Below are positions 20,995 through 30,886 of a DNA stretch of 64,000 nucleotides, piece by piece (within the stretch, counting starts at the first letter, position 1; each line of letters opens with the position of its first letter). Both the position numbers and the translations under genes were made by a program. Source of the DNA: Prochlorococcus sp. AG-686-J21 (GTDB taxonomy: Bacteria > Cyanobacteriota > Cyanobacteriia > PCC-6307 > Cyanobiaceae); the NCBI GenBank assembly GCA_003210285.1, contig QCVS01000007.1:24839-88838 (forward strand), given 5' to 3'. The notes under the pieces were generated by a model that had not been told where the DNA came from, did no database searches, and saw nothing but the letters and a program-made list of their open reading frames with translations.

Positions 20995-23595
20995 TTAAGT
21001 TTCTTTTTCATTGGAAATTGATTGATCTTCTTCATCAATTTGTTCATGAGGAACCAACACAACCTCGGATAAATGATCTCCATCATCCAGTCGTTGTAAT
21101 TTTACACCTGTGGCAGCTCTTGATTGTTGAGAAATTTTATCGGCATTAGTTCTTACAATTACACCTTTTTCGGTAACCAGAAGTAATTCTTCACCTTCTC
21201 CAAGAACTTTAAGGCCTACGAGTGAATCATCTTTGATTCTGAATTTTATTGCTCTTAATCCCATACCCGCACGTTTTTGTAATCTAAATTTTGTAACGGG
21301 AACTCTTTTCCCAAGACCAAAAGAACTTGCTACTAGAACCCAAGGACCATTTGAAGACTTACTTTCAAGATCTTCCTCATTCTCAATATCTTCCTCGTCA
21401 AGATTTGCCAATTGATCAACAAGATCACAACTTAAAACATCCATTGAAACAAGTTTATCTCCTTCTTTTAAGTTCATTGATTTAACACCTCTAGCAGTTC
21501 TTCCAAGAGGTCTTAATTCATTAATATCTAACCTAAAGTGAATAGTCATTCCTCTGCTTGACCCAATCAAGACACTATCTCCTTCTGTTGATAATCTAAC
21601 CCAAGTTAAAGCATCTCCCTCTTCTAGGTTAATTGCTATTAAACCATTTGAACGTACTTTTGAAAAAGCAGATAGTGGAGTCCTTTTTATAAATCCAGCT
21701 TTGGTAAGCATTAACAAATAACACTCATTATCGAAAGAATCTACTGAAACAAGAGAAGTAATTTGTTCTTCTCTTGGTATTGGGAGTAGTTGTACAGAAG
21801 GAGTCCCTTTAGCTGTTCTACTACTCATGGGTACTCGATATGCTGGAAGAGCATAAGTTACTCCTCTATCACTGAAAAGTAGAAGCGTATCATGGTCATT
21901 GCAGCTTATGAATAATTTAACTTCATCATCTTGTTGATTCTTTGTTCCGGCTTTACCTCTGGATCCCCTGCTTGTAGATTCGAATTCATTTACAGGCATT
22001 CTTTTTAAGTATCCTGCAGCCGTTAACAAAACAACGGATCTTTCATTGGCTATTAAGTCAATATCATCTAGTCCCCCGCCTAAATTGAGAATCTCTGTTT
22101 TTCTCGGAGATGAAAATCTTTCATCTATTTTACTAAGCTCTTCAAGAATAATTTCATTTATTCTCTCTTTATCATTCAATATATTTTTGTAATCTGTAAT
22201 TTTTCTTGTAAGTTCATCATGTTCTGCTTTGATTTTATCTGCCTCTAAAGCTGTTAATCTTCTTAATTGCATTTGTAAAATTGCATCTGCTTGAATTACA
22301 GATAATTCATGATCATTTTGCAGTTGCTCTCTTGCTGAATTCGTATCTTTTGCAGATCTTATTAAATTTATAATGTTATCCATAGCTTCAAGGGCTAAAA
22401 GAAGTCCTTTGATAATGTGATCTCTTTCCTCTGCTTTTTTTAATAAGAAACTTGTTCTTCTTTTGATTGTTTCAATTCTAAATTCTAGAAATACATCTAG
22501 CATTTTCCTCAGAGAAAGTGTTATTGGTTCTCCGTTAACAAGAGCTAAAATATTTGCACTAAAGTTATTTTGCAGAGGTGTTATTTTAAATAAATTATTT
22601 AGAACAACTTGAGGATAGGCATCTCTTTTAAGCTCAATTACAATTCTCATCCCATCTCTATCACTTTCATCTCTAATATCAGATATTCCCTCTAATCTTT
22701 TCTCATTTACTAGATCTGCGATTCTTTCTATAAGAGCTGCTTTATTAGTTTGAAATGGAAGCTCAGTGATTATTACTGCATCTTTTTCTGCTCTTCCGGG
22801 AGATTTGATTTGTTCAATATCTGCAACCCCTCTCATAGTTATCGACCCTCTTCCAGATTTGAAGGTCTCTTTGATACCATCTCTTCCTAATATCTGGCCT
22901 CCAGTAGGAAAATCTGGTCCTTTAATTAATTCAAAAAGTTCTTTGTCTTCCGTTGAAGGGTTTCTGATTATAGCTTTAAGACCATCAATTATTTCTCCTA
23001 AATTATGCGGAGGTATATTAGTTGCCATTCCAACAGCAATACCTGATGATCCATTTAATAGAAGTTGAGGAATTCTAGCAGGTAAAACAGTTGGTTCTTG
23101 CTGTGAACCATCAAAATTATCAGAAAAATCTACAGTCTCAGATTCAATATCCTCGAGTAAACTTTCATCTGTTAGGGATTGAAGACGTGATTCTGTATAT
23201 CTCATGGCGGCAGGAGGATCATTATCTACCGACCCGAAGTTCCCATGTCCATCTATTAATGGCATTCTCATAGAAAAATCTTGTGCCATTCGTACTAATG
23301 CATCGTAAACAGCCGTATCACCATGAGGATGGTACTTTCCTAAAACCTCTCCGACAACCCTTGCACACTTTCTGTATGGCCTACCGCTCGTTAAACCAAG
23401 CTCATACATTGCGTATAGAATCCTTCTGTGAACTGGTTTTAATCCATCTCTTGCATCTGGAAGAGCACGTCCGACGATAACACTCATCGCATACTCTAGG
23501 TAAGAGCGTGACATCTCATTTCTTAAATCAGTCTGAATTATTCGATCGTTATTTTCACTCAAACCAGAATTCTCAGAATTAACAATATCGGACAT
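20995..23595 (-). CDS. gyrA: DNA gyrase subunit A
   Basis: The 866-residue subunit carries the breakage-reunion domain with [20 protein letters not shown], the [20 protein letters not shown] stretch and the catalytic tyrosine in [12 protein letters not shown] long coiled-coil region ([16 protein letters not shown]) follows. The C-terminal beta-pinwheel holds repeated GyrA boxes and the [16 protein letters not shown] [11 protein letters not shown] motif. This distinguishes GyrA from ParC. The ATG at 23595 is the family start. Confidence 0.97.
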   Translation of the reverse strand: MSDIVNSENSGLSENNDRIIQTDLRNEMSRSYLEYAMSVIVGRALPDARDGLKPVHRRILYAMYELGLTSGRPYRKCARVVGEVLGKYHPHGDTAVYDALVRMAQDFSMRMPLIDGHGNFGSVDNDPPAAMRYTESRLQSLTDESLLEDIESETVDFSDNFDGSQQEPTVLPARIPQLLLNGSSGIAVGMATNIPPHNLGEIIDGLKAIIRNPSTEDKELFELIKGPDFPTGGQILGRDGIKETFKSGRGSITMRGVADIEQIKSPGRAEKDAVIITELPFQTNKAALIERIADLVNEKRLEGISDIRDESDRDGMRIVIELKRDAYPQVVLNNLFKITPLQNNFSANILALVNGEPITLSLRKMLDVFLEFRIETIKRRTSFLLKKAEERDHIIKGLLLALEAMDNIINLIRSAKDTNSAREQLQNDHELSVIQADAILQMQLRRLTALEADKIKAEHDELTRKITDYKNILNDKERINEIILEELSKIDERFSSPRKTEILNLGGGLDDIDLIANERSVVLLTAAGYLKRMPVNEFESTSRGSRGKAGTKNQQDDEVKLFISCNDHDTLLLFSDRGVTYALPAYRVPMSSRTAKGTPSVQLLPIPREEQITSLVSVDSFDNECYLLMLTKAGFIKRTPLSAFSKVRSNGLIAINLEEGDALTWVRLSTEGDSVLIGSSRGMTIHFRLDINELRPLGRTARGVKSMNLKEGDKLVSMDVLSCDLVDQLANLDEEDIENEEDLESKSSNGPWVLVASSFGLGKRVPVTKFRLQKRAGMGLRAIKFRIKDDSLVGLKVLGEGEELLLVTEKGVIVRTNADKISQQSRAATGVKLQRLDDGDHLSEVVLVPHEQIDEEDQSISNEKET

Positions 23596-23774
23596 ATAAA
23601 AACCCTTTACTTAATAATAATCCCTGATTGTCAGAATGAATAAAAAAAAGCTATTAATTAATTATCAAATACGCACATTTATATTCAAATAATAAAAAAA
23701 CTCTTTTGTTTTTCAATAATTATTGGCTTATTACACCTTTAGTTGTTAATTTAATCAGAATAAATAAATTAATT

Positions 23775-24938
23775 GTGAATATTGAAATTGGTTTAAACAA
23801 AAAAGTTAGAAGAGCTTATGGTATTGATGAAATAGCATTAGTTCCTGGAACTCGTACTCTTGATTATGATTTAACTAACCCTTCTTGGTCAATTGGAAAT
23901 ATTAAAAGAGAAATTCCAATAATTGCAAGTGCAATGGATAGTGTTGTTGATGTAAATACAGCTGTAGAGCTCTCTAAATTAGGAGCTCTTGGTGTTCTTA
24001 ATATGGAGGGTATTCAGACCAGATATGAAAATCCAAAAGAAATATTGACCCAAATCTCATCTGTTGGAAAAGGAGAATTTGTGCCCTTAATGCAAAAAAT
24101 ATACAGTGAACCTATAAAGGAAGATCTAATAATTCAAAGGATTAACGATATTATAGAAAAAGGTGGGATAGCCGCTTTAAGCGGAACACCACAAGCGGCT
24201 ATTAAATTTAAAGAAATACTAGTTAAATCAAAAATAGATTTATTTTTTCTGCAAGGAACAGTAGTTTCTACCGAGCATTTAGGTATGGATGGAAAGGAGA
24301 CCTTAAATATTAAAAGTCTCTGTCAATCTTTAAAAGTTCCAGTTATTGCTGGAAATTGCGTGACTTATGAAGTTGCAGATCTTCTTATGAAAGCAGGTGT
24401 AGCAGGTCTTATGGTAGGGATTGGTCCAGGTGCTGCTTGTACTTCAAGAGGTGTTTTAGGTATTGGCATACCTCAGGCAACAGCAATATCTGACTGCAGT
24501 TCAGCAAGAGATAATTATTTTGAAGAAACTGGTCGATATGTTCCAGTAATTGCTGATGGGGGAATTATTACTGGTGGAGATATTTGTAAATGTCTTGCTT
24601 GTGGTGCTGATGCAGTAATGATCGGGTCTCCAATAGCTAAATCATCAAGTGCCCCAGGTAATGGTTTTCACTGGGGGATGGCAACACCTAGTTCAATTTT
24701 ACCCAGGGGTACAAGAATTGAAGTCGGTTCTACAGGTTCTTTAGAAAGAATCTTGAAAGGACCTGCATTACTTGATGACGGGACACATAATTTACTTGGA
24801 GCTATTAGAACATCAATGAGTACTCTTGGAGCCAAAAATATTAAAGAAATGCAAAATGTAGAGATTGTAATTGCACCCTCTCTCTTAACAGAGGGTAAAG
24901 TGTATCAAAAAGCTCAACAACTTGGAATGGGAAAATAA
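23775..24938 (+). CDS. guaB: GuaB3-type IMP dehydrogenase (CBS-less)
   Basis: The 387-residue (beta/alpha)8 enzyme converts IMP to XMP in guanine nucleotide synthesis. It has the N-terminal IEIGLNKKVRRAYGIDEIAL, the active-site loop GIGPGAACTSRGVLGIG with its catalytic Cys, and GADAVMIGSPIAKSS. It lacks the CBS (Bateman) domains of classical GuaB, so it fits the GuaB3 family of cyanobacteria and actinobacteria. A longer frame begins at 23706, but GTG at 23775 matches the family N-terminus. Yfr1 lies just downstream. Confidence 0.92.
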   Translation: MNIEIGLNKKVRRAYGIDEIALVPGTRTLDYDLTNPSWSIGNIKREIPIIASAMDSVVDVNTAVELSKLGALGVLNMEGIQTRYENPKEILTQISSVGKGEFVPLMQKIYSEPIKEDLIIQRINDIIEKGGIAALSGTPQAAIKFKEILVKSKIDLFFLQGTVVSTEHLGMDGKETLNIKSLCQSLKVPVIAGNCVTYEVADLLMKAGVAGLMVGIGPGAACTSRGVLGIGIPQATAISDCSSARDNYFEETGRYVPVIADGGIITGGDICKCLACGADAVMIGSPIAKSSSAPGNGFHWGMATPSSILPRGTRIEVGSTGSLERILKGPALLDDGTHNLLGAIRTSMSTLGAKNIKEMQNVEIVIAPSLLTEGKVYQKAQQLGMGK

Positions 24939-24984
24939 CATAAAAATTTATCGCTTTAAATGTTAAAAATTTCTCTTAAAGAGC

Positions 24985-24990
24985 TATCAT
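24985..24990 (+). promoter_or_regulatory. Putative -10 element of yfr1
   Basis: TATCAT lies 6 bases upstream of the first hairpin of Yfr1, at the distance expected for a sigma-70 type -10 box. It is placed by spacing only; no clear -35 is evident in the AT-rich guaB 3' flank. Confidence 0.4.
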
Positions 24991-24995
24991 TAGTT

Positions 24996-25053
24996 TATGG
25001 GGGAAACCCCATACTCCTCACACACCAAATCGCCCGATTTATCGGGCTTTTTT
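24996..25053 (+). ncRNA. yfr1: Yfr1 small RNA
   Basis: The ultraconserved cyanobacterial core ACTCCTCACAC is at 25013-25023 in a single-stranded spacer between two hairpins. The first hairpin is TATGGGG-GAAA-CCCCATA (24996-25013, GNRA loop). The second is GCCCGA-TTTA-TCGGGC followed by six T (25032-25053), which also terminates transcription. The position between guaB and trxA is the known Prochlorococcus location. Family knowledge: Yfr1 acts in trans and represses outer-membrane porin-like mRNAs. The length of about 58 bases fits the family. Confidence 0.95.
25032..25053 (+). terminator. Rho-independent terminator of yfr1
   Basis: GC-rich 6-bp stem GCCCGA/TCGGGC with a 4-base loop followed by TTTTTT. 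It is the 3' hairpin of Yfr1 and may also end guaB read-through. Confidence 0.9.
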
Positions 25054-25145
25054 AAGTCGTTTTGTTACTTATATGTTTTTATCTGTAATGAAATCATCAC
25101 TTAAAACAATAGCTTGCTAAATTTTCTAAAAGGAATATCTAAATT

Positions 25146-25469
25146 ATGTCATCAGCCCCCGCCGTAACTGATTCTTCATTTGACAAAGAAGTTTTGCAAA
25201 GTGACCTGCCAGTCTTAGTAGATTTTTGGGCTCCTTGGTGTGGACCTTGCAGGATGGTCGCCCCAGTTGTAGAGGAGATTTCTAAAGACTTTGAAGGGAA
25301 AATTAAAGTATTTAAATTAAATACAGATGAGAATCCAAATGTTGCAAGTCAATATGGAATCAGAAGTATCCCAACCTTAATGATCTTCAAAGGTGGTCAA
25401 AAAGTTGACACTGTTGTTGGAGCAGTACCAAAAGCGACTCTTTCAAGTACCTTATCAAAACACTTATAA
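25146..25469 (+). CDS. trxA: Thioredoxin (m-type)
   Basis: The 107-residue protein has the active site [10 protein letters not shown] in the classic fold position near residue 32, the VDFW strand before it and the cis-Pro loop [11 protein letters not shown]. It reduces disulfides in Calvin-cycle and other enzymes, using ferredoxin- or NADPH-dependent reductases. The start is ATG at 25146, with AGGA about 10 bases upstream. hisH follows within 9 bases. Confidence 0.97.
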   Translation: MSSAPAVTDSSFDKEVLQSDLPVLVDFWAPWCGPCRMVAPVVEEISKDFEGKIKVFKLNTDENPNVASQYGIRSIPTLMIFKGGQKVDTVVGAVPKATLSSTLSKHL

Positions 25470-25478
25470 AATAAGGTA

Positions 25479-26096
25479 TTGGCAAAAATAGGATTAATAG
25501 ATTATGGGATGGGTAATATTCATTCCGTAACAAAAGCCTTAGAAACCCTTGGTGAAGAAATAATTTTAATTAAAAATAATCATCAAATAAAAGACTGTAA
25601 AGCATTAATACTTCCAGGAGTTGGTTCATTTGATCCTGCAATTAATAATCTCAATAAAACAGAGTTAATAATTGATATTAAAAATTGGATTAAAAGCGGT
25701 AAATCATTTTTAGGTATTTGTCTTGGATTGCAATTACTTTTTGAATCAAGCGATGAAGGTACATCTAATGGACTTGGAATAGTAAAGGGCCAAATAAGAA
25801 AAATTCCTCAATTGTCTGATCAAAGAATCCCTCATGTTGGTTGGTGTGAACTTCTTCCTACAAGAAAAAATAGCTTATTAAAAGAGGATGAATTAAATAA
25901 TTGGGTATATTTTGTTCATTCCTATCATGCAGTGCCCTTAAAGACTAATTTAATAACTGCAAATGTTAGTTATAGTTCTGAGAAATTAACAGCAATGATA
26001 GAACAAGATAATTTACTAGCTTGCCAGTTTCATCCTGAAAAATCAGGTAAAACAGGAGAAAAACTTTTACGTAGATGGGTTAAAAGTATTCAATAA
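25479..26096 (+). CDS. hisH: Imidazole glycerol phosphate synthase, glutaminase subunit
   Basis: The 205-residue class I glutaminase gives ammonia to HisF for histidine and AICAR formation. It shows IGLIDYGMGNIHSVTKALE at the N-terminus, the nucleophile Cys in GKSFLGICLGLQLLFE, HVGWCEL and the His/Glu pair in ACQFHPEKSG. The start is TTG, 9 bases after the trxA stop. rsmD follows after 15 bases. Confidence 0.95.
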   Translation: MAKIGLIDYGMGNIHSVTKALETLGEEIILIKNNHQIKDCKALILPGVGSFDPAINNLNKTELIIDIKNWIKSGKSFLGICLGLQLLFESSDEGTSNGLGIVKGQIRKIPQLSDQRIPHVGWCELLPTRKNSLLKEDELNNWVYFVHSYHAVPLKTNLITANVSYSSEKLTAMIEQDNLLACQFHPEKSGKTGEKLLRRWVKSIQ

Positions 26097-26111
26097 TTTT
26101 ATTTGTGATAC

Positions 26112-26699
26112 ATGAAAACAAATTTGAGGTTAATTGGGGGACGAAGGCTTGAGAGCCCGAATAATATTGATACTAGGCCAACAACCTTAATGGTTAGAGA
26201 AGCAATTTTTAATATTTTGAAAAATACGGTAGAAAATTCTAATTGGTTAGATTTGTTTAGTGGAACAGGTGCTGTTTCCTGTGAAGCATATAATCATGGA
26301 GCAAAAAAAATAGTTGCAATTGAAAAAAATAAAAACAATTCAAAAATATGTTTAAAAAATCTATACTCATTGCATAATATAGATAATAGAAAAAATGATA
26401 TTGAAGTTATTTGTAAAGATGTATTAATTTGGACAAAGCCTGATAATGATAGGAATATCTGTTCTATAAATGATTTTAATAAAATAAAATTTGACTTTAT
26501 CTATTTAGATCCCCCATATAGAGTTAATTACCATGAGTTAGTTTTAAATCAAATATTTAATTGTAATTTTATAAAGAAAGGTACTATTGTTATTTGCGAA
26601 CATTCATTAGATTTGAATATTAAGACGAACATTCTGTGGGAAATTTATGATGTTAGAACTTATGGTCAATCAAAATTGTCTTTTTTAATCCATATCTAA
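26112..26699 (+). CDS. rsmD: 16S rRNA (guanine966-N2)-methyltransferase
   Basis: The 195-residue protein has the RsmD N-terminus [12 protein letters not shown] and [15 protein letters not shown], the SAM motif [21 protein letters not shown] and the catalytic motif IV YLDPPYR. These fit base-amino methylation of G966 in the 30S subunit. Its last 15 bases overlap the 3' end of petG on the opposite strand. Confidence 0.92.
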   Translation: MKTNLRLIGGRRLESPNNIDTRPTTLMVREAIFNILKNTVENSNWLDLFSGTGAVSCEAYNHGAKKIVAIEKNKNNSKICLKNLYSLHNIDNRKNDIEVICKDVLIWTKPDNDRNICSINDFNKIKFDFIYLDPPYRVNYHELVLNQIFNCNFIKKGTIVICEHSLDLNIKTNILWEIYDVRTYGQSKLSFLIHI

Positions 26700-26804
26700 C
26701 ATTCCTGATCCTCTCCTATATTGATTCCACGCGCTAACAAATAATCCTAGAAGGGTTATGGGAACTAATCCTAAAACAATCCCACATAAAAGAGGTTCAA
26801 TCAT
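26685..26804 (-). CDS. petG: Cytochrome b6f complex subunit 5 (PetG)
   Basis: A 39-residue reading frame on the minus strand starts at ATG 26804 and ends at TAA 26685-26687. The peptide begins [20 protein letters not shown] and continues [14 protein letters not shown], the hallmark of PetG, with one membrane helix. PetG is required for b6f stability. Its end overlaps the rsmD 3' end by 15 bases in a convergent layout, and a cytochrome c gene diverges from it. It is easily missed because of its size. Confidence 0.95.
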   Translation of the reverse strand: MIEPLLCGIVLGLVPITLLGLFVSAWNQYRRGSGMLDMD

Positions 26805-26901
26805 TTTCTGGCATTTTTTTCATTTCTCATTCACAATTGTTACACGTAGACATTTTTTTGTGACAATATCTTCATCATCTGCAGCAGAAAAAACTTTGAA
26901 A

Positions 26902-27243
26902 ATGAAAATCTGGAAAAGGTTTTTTATTTTTTTTGTGATTTTCTTAATTAGTTGCTTTTTATTTTATTTTAATTATGAAGAAAATAATACATATATTCTT
27001 AAAACTCTTGAACTCAAAGGTTCTGTTAAAGAAGGAGATACTCTCTTTAAAATGAATTGTGTTGGATGTCATGGTATTACTGCAAGAGGATTAGTTGGAC
27101 CAGATTTACATTCAATAACTCGGCGTTTAAATGATACAGAAATTATAAAACAAGTTATTGAGGGAGTTACCCCTCCTATGCCAAGTTTTGAAATTGATCC
27201 TCAAAACATGTCAAATTTATTAACGTATTTACATAGCTTGTAA
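26902..27243 (+). CDS. Membrane-anchored class I cytochrome c (CytM-like)
   Basis: The 113-residue product from ATG 26902 has an N-terminal membrane anchor (FFIFFVIFLISCFLFYF) and one heme-binding motif CVGCH, followed by GLVGPDLHSI. The distal Met ligand is in VTPPMPSFEI. The size and anchor fit cytochrome cM. A longer frame from 26758 would run through the petG promoter side and is not favoured. The neighbouring petG supports a photosynthetic or respiratory electron-transfer role. CytM is a likely identity but not certain. Confidence 0.85.
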   Translation: MKIWKRFFIFFVIFLISCFLFYFNYEENNTYILKTLELKGSVKEGDTLFKMNCVGCHGITARGLVGPDLHSITRRLNDTEIIKQVIEGVTPPMPSFEIDPQNMSNLLTYLHSL

Positions 27244-27248
27244 TAAAT

Positions 27249-27992
27249 TTGAAGAATAAAAGTCTTAACTTGAATATTGTATTGGTCGAACCAAATGGGC
27301 CTATGAATGTTGGCAGTATCGCAAGATTATGTTCTAATTTTGATATTAATGAATTAAGGATTGTTTCCCCAAAATGTGATATTTTTTCCTTAGAAGCAAA
27401 AAAAATGGCTCTAAAAGGCCAAAGATATATTGATAATTGTAAGATTTTTAATAGTATTGAGCAAGCAATTTTTGATTTTGATTTAGTCCTGGCTACGTGT
27501 GGAAGGATTGATTTAAGTAATGATATTGAATGTCAATCTCCTGAGGACATATCTAAATGGATTTCATCTTTTTTAGAGATTAATAATATAGGGATTTTAT
27601 TTGGAAGAGAGGATAGAGGTTTAAGTAATAATGAATTACTTTATGCTCATAAGATTCTTAATATTGAAACTTCTCAAAATTATACTTCTTTAAACCTATC
27701 TCATGCAGTTTCAATTGTTTTGTATGAACTAACTAAATCTTCAACAAATAATTTAGAGAAAGATTTACAATTATTTGACCTCGCATCATCAAAACAAATT
27801 TATGAATCTTTTAATGAAATAGAGGAAATGCTTATTAAAACTGGATATCTTTTGGAACATACTGCTAATTCAAAAATCAGTAAGTTTAAAAAATTTATAT
27901 TAAAAGCTAAGACATCAAGTTATGAGATAAATGTCTTGAGAGGAATCGTTCATCAAATTAACTGGTTTTTGACTAACTCAAAAGGTAGGTAA
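27249..27992 (+). CDS. SpoU-family RNA 2'-O-methyltransferase (TrmJ-like)
   Basis: The 247-residue SPOUT protein has the N-terminal NIVLVEPNGPMNVGSIARLC motif, then ILFGREDRGLSNNELLYAHK and the C-terminal SLNLSHAVSIVLYEL knot motif. This is the arrangement of TrmH/TrmJ-type tRNA or rRNA 2'-O-methyltransferases; the target base is unknown. The start is probably TTG at 27249, only 5 bases after the cytochrome gene. Confidence 0.88.
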   Translation: MKNKSLNLNIVLVEPNGPMNVGSIARLCSNFDINELRIVSPKCDIFSLEAKKMALKGQRYIDNCKIFNSIEQAIFDFDLVLATCGRIDLSNDIECQSPEDISKWISSFLEINNIGILFGREDRGLSNNELLYAHKILNIETSQNYTSLNLSHAVSIVLYELTKSSTNNLEKDLQLFDLASSKQIYESFNEIEEMLIKTGYLLEHTANSKISKFKKFILKAKTSSYEINVLRGIVHQINWFLTNSKGR

Positions 27993-28254
27993 AATTGATG
28001 AATCTCAAAAAATTCGAAGCAAAAGATTGACTCTAAATTAAACATTTTATAGATATAGATTTGAATATACTCTCTACCTTGCGTTTTTACTGGAATAAAA
28101 TTCCAATATTTTAAAAAACTTGGAATGAGAAATTATTTCAAATATAAATAATCTCAAATATACTCATAATGTTCAATTTGATTTGGATATTTACTAATAA
28201 CATTTTCTGAAGTATCATCTATTGATCATTCGAAAATAAAGTAAAACTAAAGTT

Positions 28255-29343
28255 GTGAATACTACAAAGAAAAGAAGAGTTTTTCCTTTTACGGCTGTAA
28301 TTGGTCAAGAAGAAATGAAATTAGCTCTTTTGTTAAATGTTATAGATCCAAGAATTGGAGGTGTAATGATTATGGGTGATAGAGGAACTGGTAAATCTAC
28401 TACTATAAGAGCTCTTGCGGACTTATTACCAGCAATAGATGTAGTTAAAGATGATCCTTATAATAGTTCTCTTATAGATCCTGATTTACAAAGTAAAGAA
28501 GTTTTAGAGAAAATTGTAGAAGGAGAAAGTTTAGAGAAAGATAAAAAACAAGTGCCAATGGTTGATTTACCCTTAGGGGCAACAGAAGATAGACTGTGCG
28601 GAACTATTGATATTGAAAAGGCTTTAAGCGAAGGTATTAAAGCTTTTGAACCAGGCTTATTAGCAAAAGCTAATAGAGGGTTGTTATACGTAGACGAGGT
28701 CAATCTTCTTGATGATCATTTGGTTGATGTTCTTTTAGATTCTGCAGCTTCTGGATGGAATACAGTTGAGAGAGAGGGAGTCTCAGTTAGGCATCCTGCA
28801 AGATTTGTTTTGATTGGCTCTGGAAATCCAGAAGAAGGAGAACTTAGACCTCAGTTATTAGATAGATTTGGAATGAGCGTTGAGGTTAAGACAGTAAGAG
28901 ATGCAGAATTAAGGGTTCAAGTTGTTGATCAGCGAACTTCATTTGATGATAACCCTGATGAATTTTCAATAAGTGTTGAAAAACAGCAAGATGACCTTCA
29001 GCAAAAAGTTATTAAAGCTCAAGAGTTACTAAATTCAGTTGAGATGGATGATGATCTTAGACTTAATATATCTGCCATATGTGGTGAACTTGATGTTGAT
29101 GGATTAAGGGGAGATATTGTAACTAATCGATCTGCAAGGGCAATAGCTGCATTTGAGGGAAGAACCGAAGTACAAGAAGAAGATATAGCTAGAGTAATTA
29201 CGTGTTCTTTAAGACATCGATTAAGAAAAGATCCTTTAGAACAAGTTGATTCAGGAGAAAGAGTCATTCAAGCATTCTGTAAAGTCTTTGATTTAAATGA
29301 AAAAGATGACCTTTCCAAATTTCAATTATCATCACAAGAATAA
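28255..29343 (+). CDS. chlI: Magnesium chelatase subunit ChlI
   Basis: AAA+ ATPase subunit that drives Mg insertion into protoporphyrin IX, the first step committed to chlorophyll. The 362 residues show Walker [16 protein letters not shown], Walker [20 protein letters not shown] with the [10 protein letters not shown] segment, and sensor and arginine regions in [20 protein letters not shown] and DRFGM. The start is GTG at 28255. The 262 bases upstream carry no gene. ruvC follows with a 4-base gap. Confidence 0.97.
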   Translation: MNTTKKRRVFPFTAVIGQEEMKLALLLNVIDPRIGGVMIMGDRGTGKSTTIRALADLLPAIDVVKDDPYNSSLIDPDLQSKEVLEKIVEGESLEKDKKQVPMVDLPLGATEDRLCGTIDIEKALSEGIKAFEPGLLAKANRGLLYVDEVNLLDDHLVDVLLDSAASGWNTVEREGVSVRHPARFVLIGSGNPEEGELRPQLLDRFGMSVEVKTVRDAELRVQVVDQRTSFDDNPDEFSISVEKQQDDLQQKVIKAQELLNSVEMDDDLRLNISAICGELDVDGLRGDIVTNRSARAIAAFEGRTEVQEEDIARVITCSLRHRLRKDPLEQVDSGERVIQAFCKVFDLNEKDDLSKFQLSSQE

Positions 29344-29347
29344 TAAA

Positions 29348-29821
29348 GTGAGGATTATTGGAATTGACCCTGGATTAGCAAGAGTTGGATATGGAATTAT
29401 TGAGATTCAAAATGAAAAGAAGATATTTCTTGATTGTGGAATAATTGAAACCAATAAAAATAAAGAAGAAGGAGATAGACTTTATGAAATATTTAATGAC
29501 CTCAATACATTAATTGATCAGTGGAAACCTGATATTGCTGCTGTAGAGAAGTTTTTCTTTTATAGATCTAGCACTACTATTAGCGTCGTTCAGGCTCGGG
29601 GAGTAATCATGATGGTATTTGCTTCCAAGAGTATCAAAGTTAGTGAGTACGCACCTTCTCAAGTCAAGCTTGCTATCGCAGGCTCTGGTAAAGCATCAAA
29701 GAAGGAAGTTATTGAAGCGGTAATGTATAACCTAAATTTGACCCATGCGCCAAAACCTGATGACTCGGCAGATGCACTAGCTATAGCCTTAACAAAATTA
29801 AATGAGGAAGGATTTAATTAA
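29348..29821 (+). CDS. ruvC: Holliday junction resolvase RuvC
   Basis: The 157-residue RNase H-fold endonuclease starts at GTG 29348 ([18 protein letters not shown]). The longer frame from 29297 would overlap chlI by 47 bases and adds nothing homologous. The first catalytic Asp is in IDPGL, then Glu in [12 protein letters not shown], and two Asp in the C-terminal [13 protein letters not shown]. It cuts Holliday junctions with RuvAB. Confidence 0.95.
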   Translation: MRIIGIDPGLARVGYGIIEIQNEKKIFLDCGIIETNKNKEEGDRLYEIFNDLNTLIDQWKPDIAAVEKFFFYRSSTTISVVQARGVIMMVFASKSIKVSEYAPSQVKLAIAGSGKASKKEVIEAVMYNLNLTHAPKPDDSADALAIALTKLNEEGFN

Positions 29822-29830
29822 ATAAAATTT

Positions 29831-30388
29831 ATGATTATTTCAGAAAAAAAGAATTTGGAGAGGAAATTTTTTAAAAATTTGAGAAATAAAAGTACAGCTA
29901 TTGATATGAGAAATGTTGAAATTAATGTAAAAACTTATGTCGATTCAATTTTTAGTAAAGATTTAAACAAAAAACATATAGGAATTTATTGGCCTCTTGA
30001 AAACGAAGTTGATTTAAGAAGTCTTGGAGATGAATATTTATTAGCCTTACCAAGATGTGAAAAAAATAAAAATCTCTCATTTTGTCTCTGGGATAAGAAA
30101 CAATTATCTAAAGACTCACATGGGATACTAGCTCCTGATTCTTCAAATAAATTAAGTTATGAAAAAATTAGTATTATTTTTATCCCGTGTATATCCGTTG
30201 ATAAAAACTTAATAAGATTAGGTTACGGGGGAGGATATTTTGATAAATTAAGGGAAGATAAGAATTGGAGAGCTATTCCTTGTATTGGGATCTTAACTTC
30301 TAATTGTGTAAGCAATAAATTATTGACTAGAGCTGATTGGGATATCCCTCTATCAGGTTTTATTACAGAAAAAGAAATATTAGTATAG
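29831..30388 (+). CDS. 5-formyltetrahydrofolate cyclo-ligase family protein
   Basis: The 185-residue protein has the family signature GYGGGYFDKLRE near residue 135 and the N-terminal KNLERKFFKNLRNKS start. LRSLGDEYLLALPRCEKNKNL precedes the substrate loop. The enzyme converts 5-formyl-THF to methenyl-THF using ATP. The gene lies 9 bases after ruvC on the same strand. Confidence 0.92.
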   Translation: MIISEKKNLERKFFKNLRNKSTAIDMRNVEINVKTYVDSIFSKDLNKKHIGIYWPLENEVDLRSLGDEYLLALPRCEKNKNLSFCLWDKKQLSKDSHGILAPDSSNKLSYEKISIIFIPCISVDKNLIRLGYGGGYFDKLREDKNWRAIPCIGILTSNCVSNKLLTRADWDIPLSGFITEKEILV

Positions 30389-30425
30389 TGTGTATCTAAT
30401 TTAGTTTTTTAATATTTGTATAAGA

Positions 30426-30851
30426 ATGGAAAATAAAGAAACTTATACTGAATTATTTAACTTAGTTAAGAAGCTGAAAAAGGCAGAAGATCCCAAAAGA
30501 AAATATGAATTTATTTTATGGTTAGGTAAAAAATTGAAAGTTCCAAATAACAGCATCTTAATTCCAGAAAATAAAGTTCAAGGATGTGTTTCTGAAGTCT
30601 TTGTTAAAGCAAGTTTTCAAGATGGGAAACTTTATTGGGAAGGCTATTCTGATGCTTTGATAACAAAGGGTTTACTTGCATTCCTTATTAATGGAATGAA
30701 TGAATTAACACCAAAAGAAGTCGTTAATATAAATAATAAATTTATAGAAGATACTGGTTTAAAAGCAAGTTTAACCCCATCTAGATCAAATGGGTTTTTA
30801 AATATTCTTTTAAAAATGCAGTCTCAGGCAAATGATTTTTTGTCGGAATAA
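30426..30851 (+). CDS. sufE: SufE family cysteine desulfurase activator
   Basis: The 141-residue product carries the sulfur-accepting Cys in KVQGCVSEVFVKA, the YEFILWLGKKL segment near residue 25 and GLLAFLINGMNELTPKEV. SufE takes persulfide sulfur from SufS for Fe-S cluster building. The gene lies in a core run between the 5-FCL gene and hom; start is ATG at 30426. Confidence 0.94.
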   Translation: MENKETYTELFNLVKKLKKAEDPKRKYEFILWLGKKLKVPNNSILIPENKVQGCVSEVFVKASFQDGKLYWEGYSDALITKGLLAFLINGMNELTPKEVVNINNKFIEDTGLKASLTPSRSNGFLNILLKMQSQANDFLSE

Positions 30852-30886
30852 TATTATAAAATTGAAATTATAATTAAAGATAACAA

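Noticed and set aside
23706..23774. Longer N-terminus for GuaB3
   Set aside because: The extension is low-complexity and non-homologous; GTG 23775 matches the family start.
26758..26901. Longer N-terminus for the cytochrome c protein
   Set aside because: It runs antisense through petG and lacks a membrane or heme motif; ATG 26902 gives a normal membrane anchor.
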